From the NCBI RefSeq assembly GCF_030324495.1, contig NZ_JACAGN010000020.1, positions 1-43,942 on the forward strand: a DNA stretch of 43,942 bases, in the 5' to 3' direction. The translations under genes were made by a program, and so were the position numbers. How positions within the stretch are numbered: position 1 is the stretch's first letter; each line of letters opens with the position of its first letter. The notes under the pieces were generated by a model that saw nothing but the letters and a program-made list of their open reading frames with translations, was not told where the DNA came from and made no database searches. Below, piece after piece: positions 43,772 through 43,942 of this stretch. This DNA comes from Myroides sp. 1354 (GTDB taxonomy: Bacteria > Bacteroidota > Bacteroidia > Flavobacteriales > Flavobacteriaceae).

Positions 43772-43942
43772 ATTTAAGGATATATTTTCTTTAATCGCTT
43801 AATTGATTAATCGGTTAAACTATCTAACCTTCCTAACCCCTTAAAGCTTATCAATAAACTTTCTGATTTAAGGATATATTTTCTTTAATCGCTTAATTGA
43901 TTAATCGGTTAAACTATCTAACCTTCCTAACCCCTTAAAGCT
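43772..43942 (+). repeat. 77-base direct repeat, period 94, running off the window
   Basis: Bases 43772-43848 recur exactly at 43866-43942, separated by 17 bases (tatcaataaactttctg). The second copy ends at the last base of the window, so the array may continue. It holds ttaatcgcttaattgatta and the half-palindromic gattaatc. Confidence 0.9.

Noticed and set aside
43772..43942. CRISPR array
   Set aside because: Repeats are 77 bases with a 17-base spacer, only two copies are seen and there are no cas genes.

Overview
The window is AT-rich DNA from a member of the Bacteroidota, most likely a Flavobacteriaceae genus such as Myroides or Flavobacterium. Evidence for the phylum: promoters of the Bacteroidota form (TTTG, 18-21 bases, TAnnTTTG), little Shine-Dalgarno signal, a long-form GAPDH of 482 residues, loosely matched lipoprotein signals, surface proteins with a typical flavobacterial C-terminal domain, and a CusABC system whose adaptor carries metal-binding add-ons. 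The genus is an inference from protein flavour only. There is no phage, integrase, transposase, CRISPR array or rRNA. One tRNA gene is present (Arg, anticodon TCT).

Layout. 1-4183: two adjacent surface/secreted proteins, the first entering from the left edge with about 370-base internal repeats. 4184-7848: a small conserved-looking protein, then GAPDH and an HtrA-type periplasmic protease on the minus strand. 8149-10505: a dapF / N-acetyltransferase / mltG operon (diaminopimelate and peptidoglycan), divergent from htrA across a 164-base palindrome-like segment. 10861-14589: CAT-like acetyltransferase and HAD hydrolase (minus), a Crp/Fnr regulator (plus) and release factor 3 (minus). 14932-17164: a periplasmic lipoprotein and a SurA-type chaperone with overlapping genes.

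17717-23913: two different aconitases, AcnB type and mitochondrial/AcnA type, in the same direction. They are separated by about 1.2 kb holding a four-helix-bundle gene, a truncated second copy exactly 500 bases away, and several purine/pyrimidine-rich repeat elements. 24196-32819: two regulator/exporter pairs (LysR with a YnfM-like MFS protein, AraC with a Bcr/CflA-like MFS protein), a uracil/xanthine-type permease, a TlpA-like thioredoxin and small enzymes. 33035-34757: small membrane and secreted proteins, a CDGSH iron-sulfur protein and tRNA-Arg.

34955-42868: a minus-strand copper/silver-type export operon. A Met/Cys-rich secreted protein comes first, then the RND pump (CusA type), the outer-membrane channel (CusC type) and the adaptor (CusB type). 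The adaptor has an N-terminal heavy-metal-binding domain and two tandem C-terminal HMA domains; the channel has a Gly/Ser/Met-rich insert. The window ends with a UbiE-like methyltransferase and the start of a 94-base-period direct repeat.

Most of the window is ordinary housekeeping chromosome. The parts most worth a second look are the duplicated four-helix-bundle gene with its flanking repeats between the aconitases, the metal-binding elaborations of the Cus operon, and the palindromic element between htrA and dapF. No clearly new defence or mobile system could be demonstrated.
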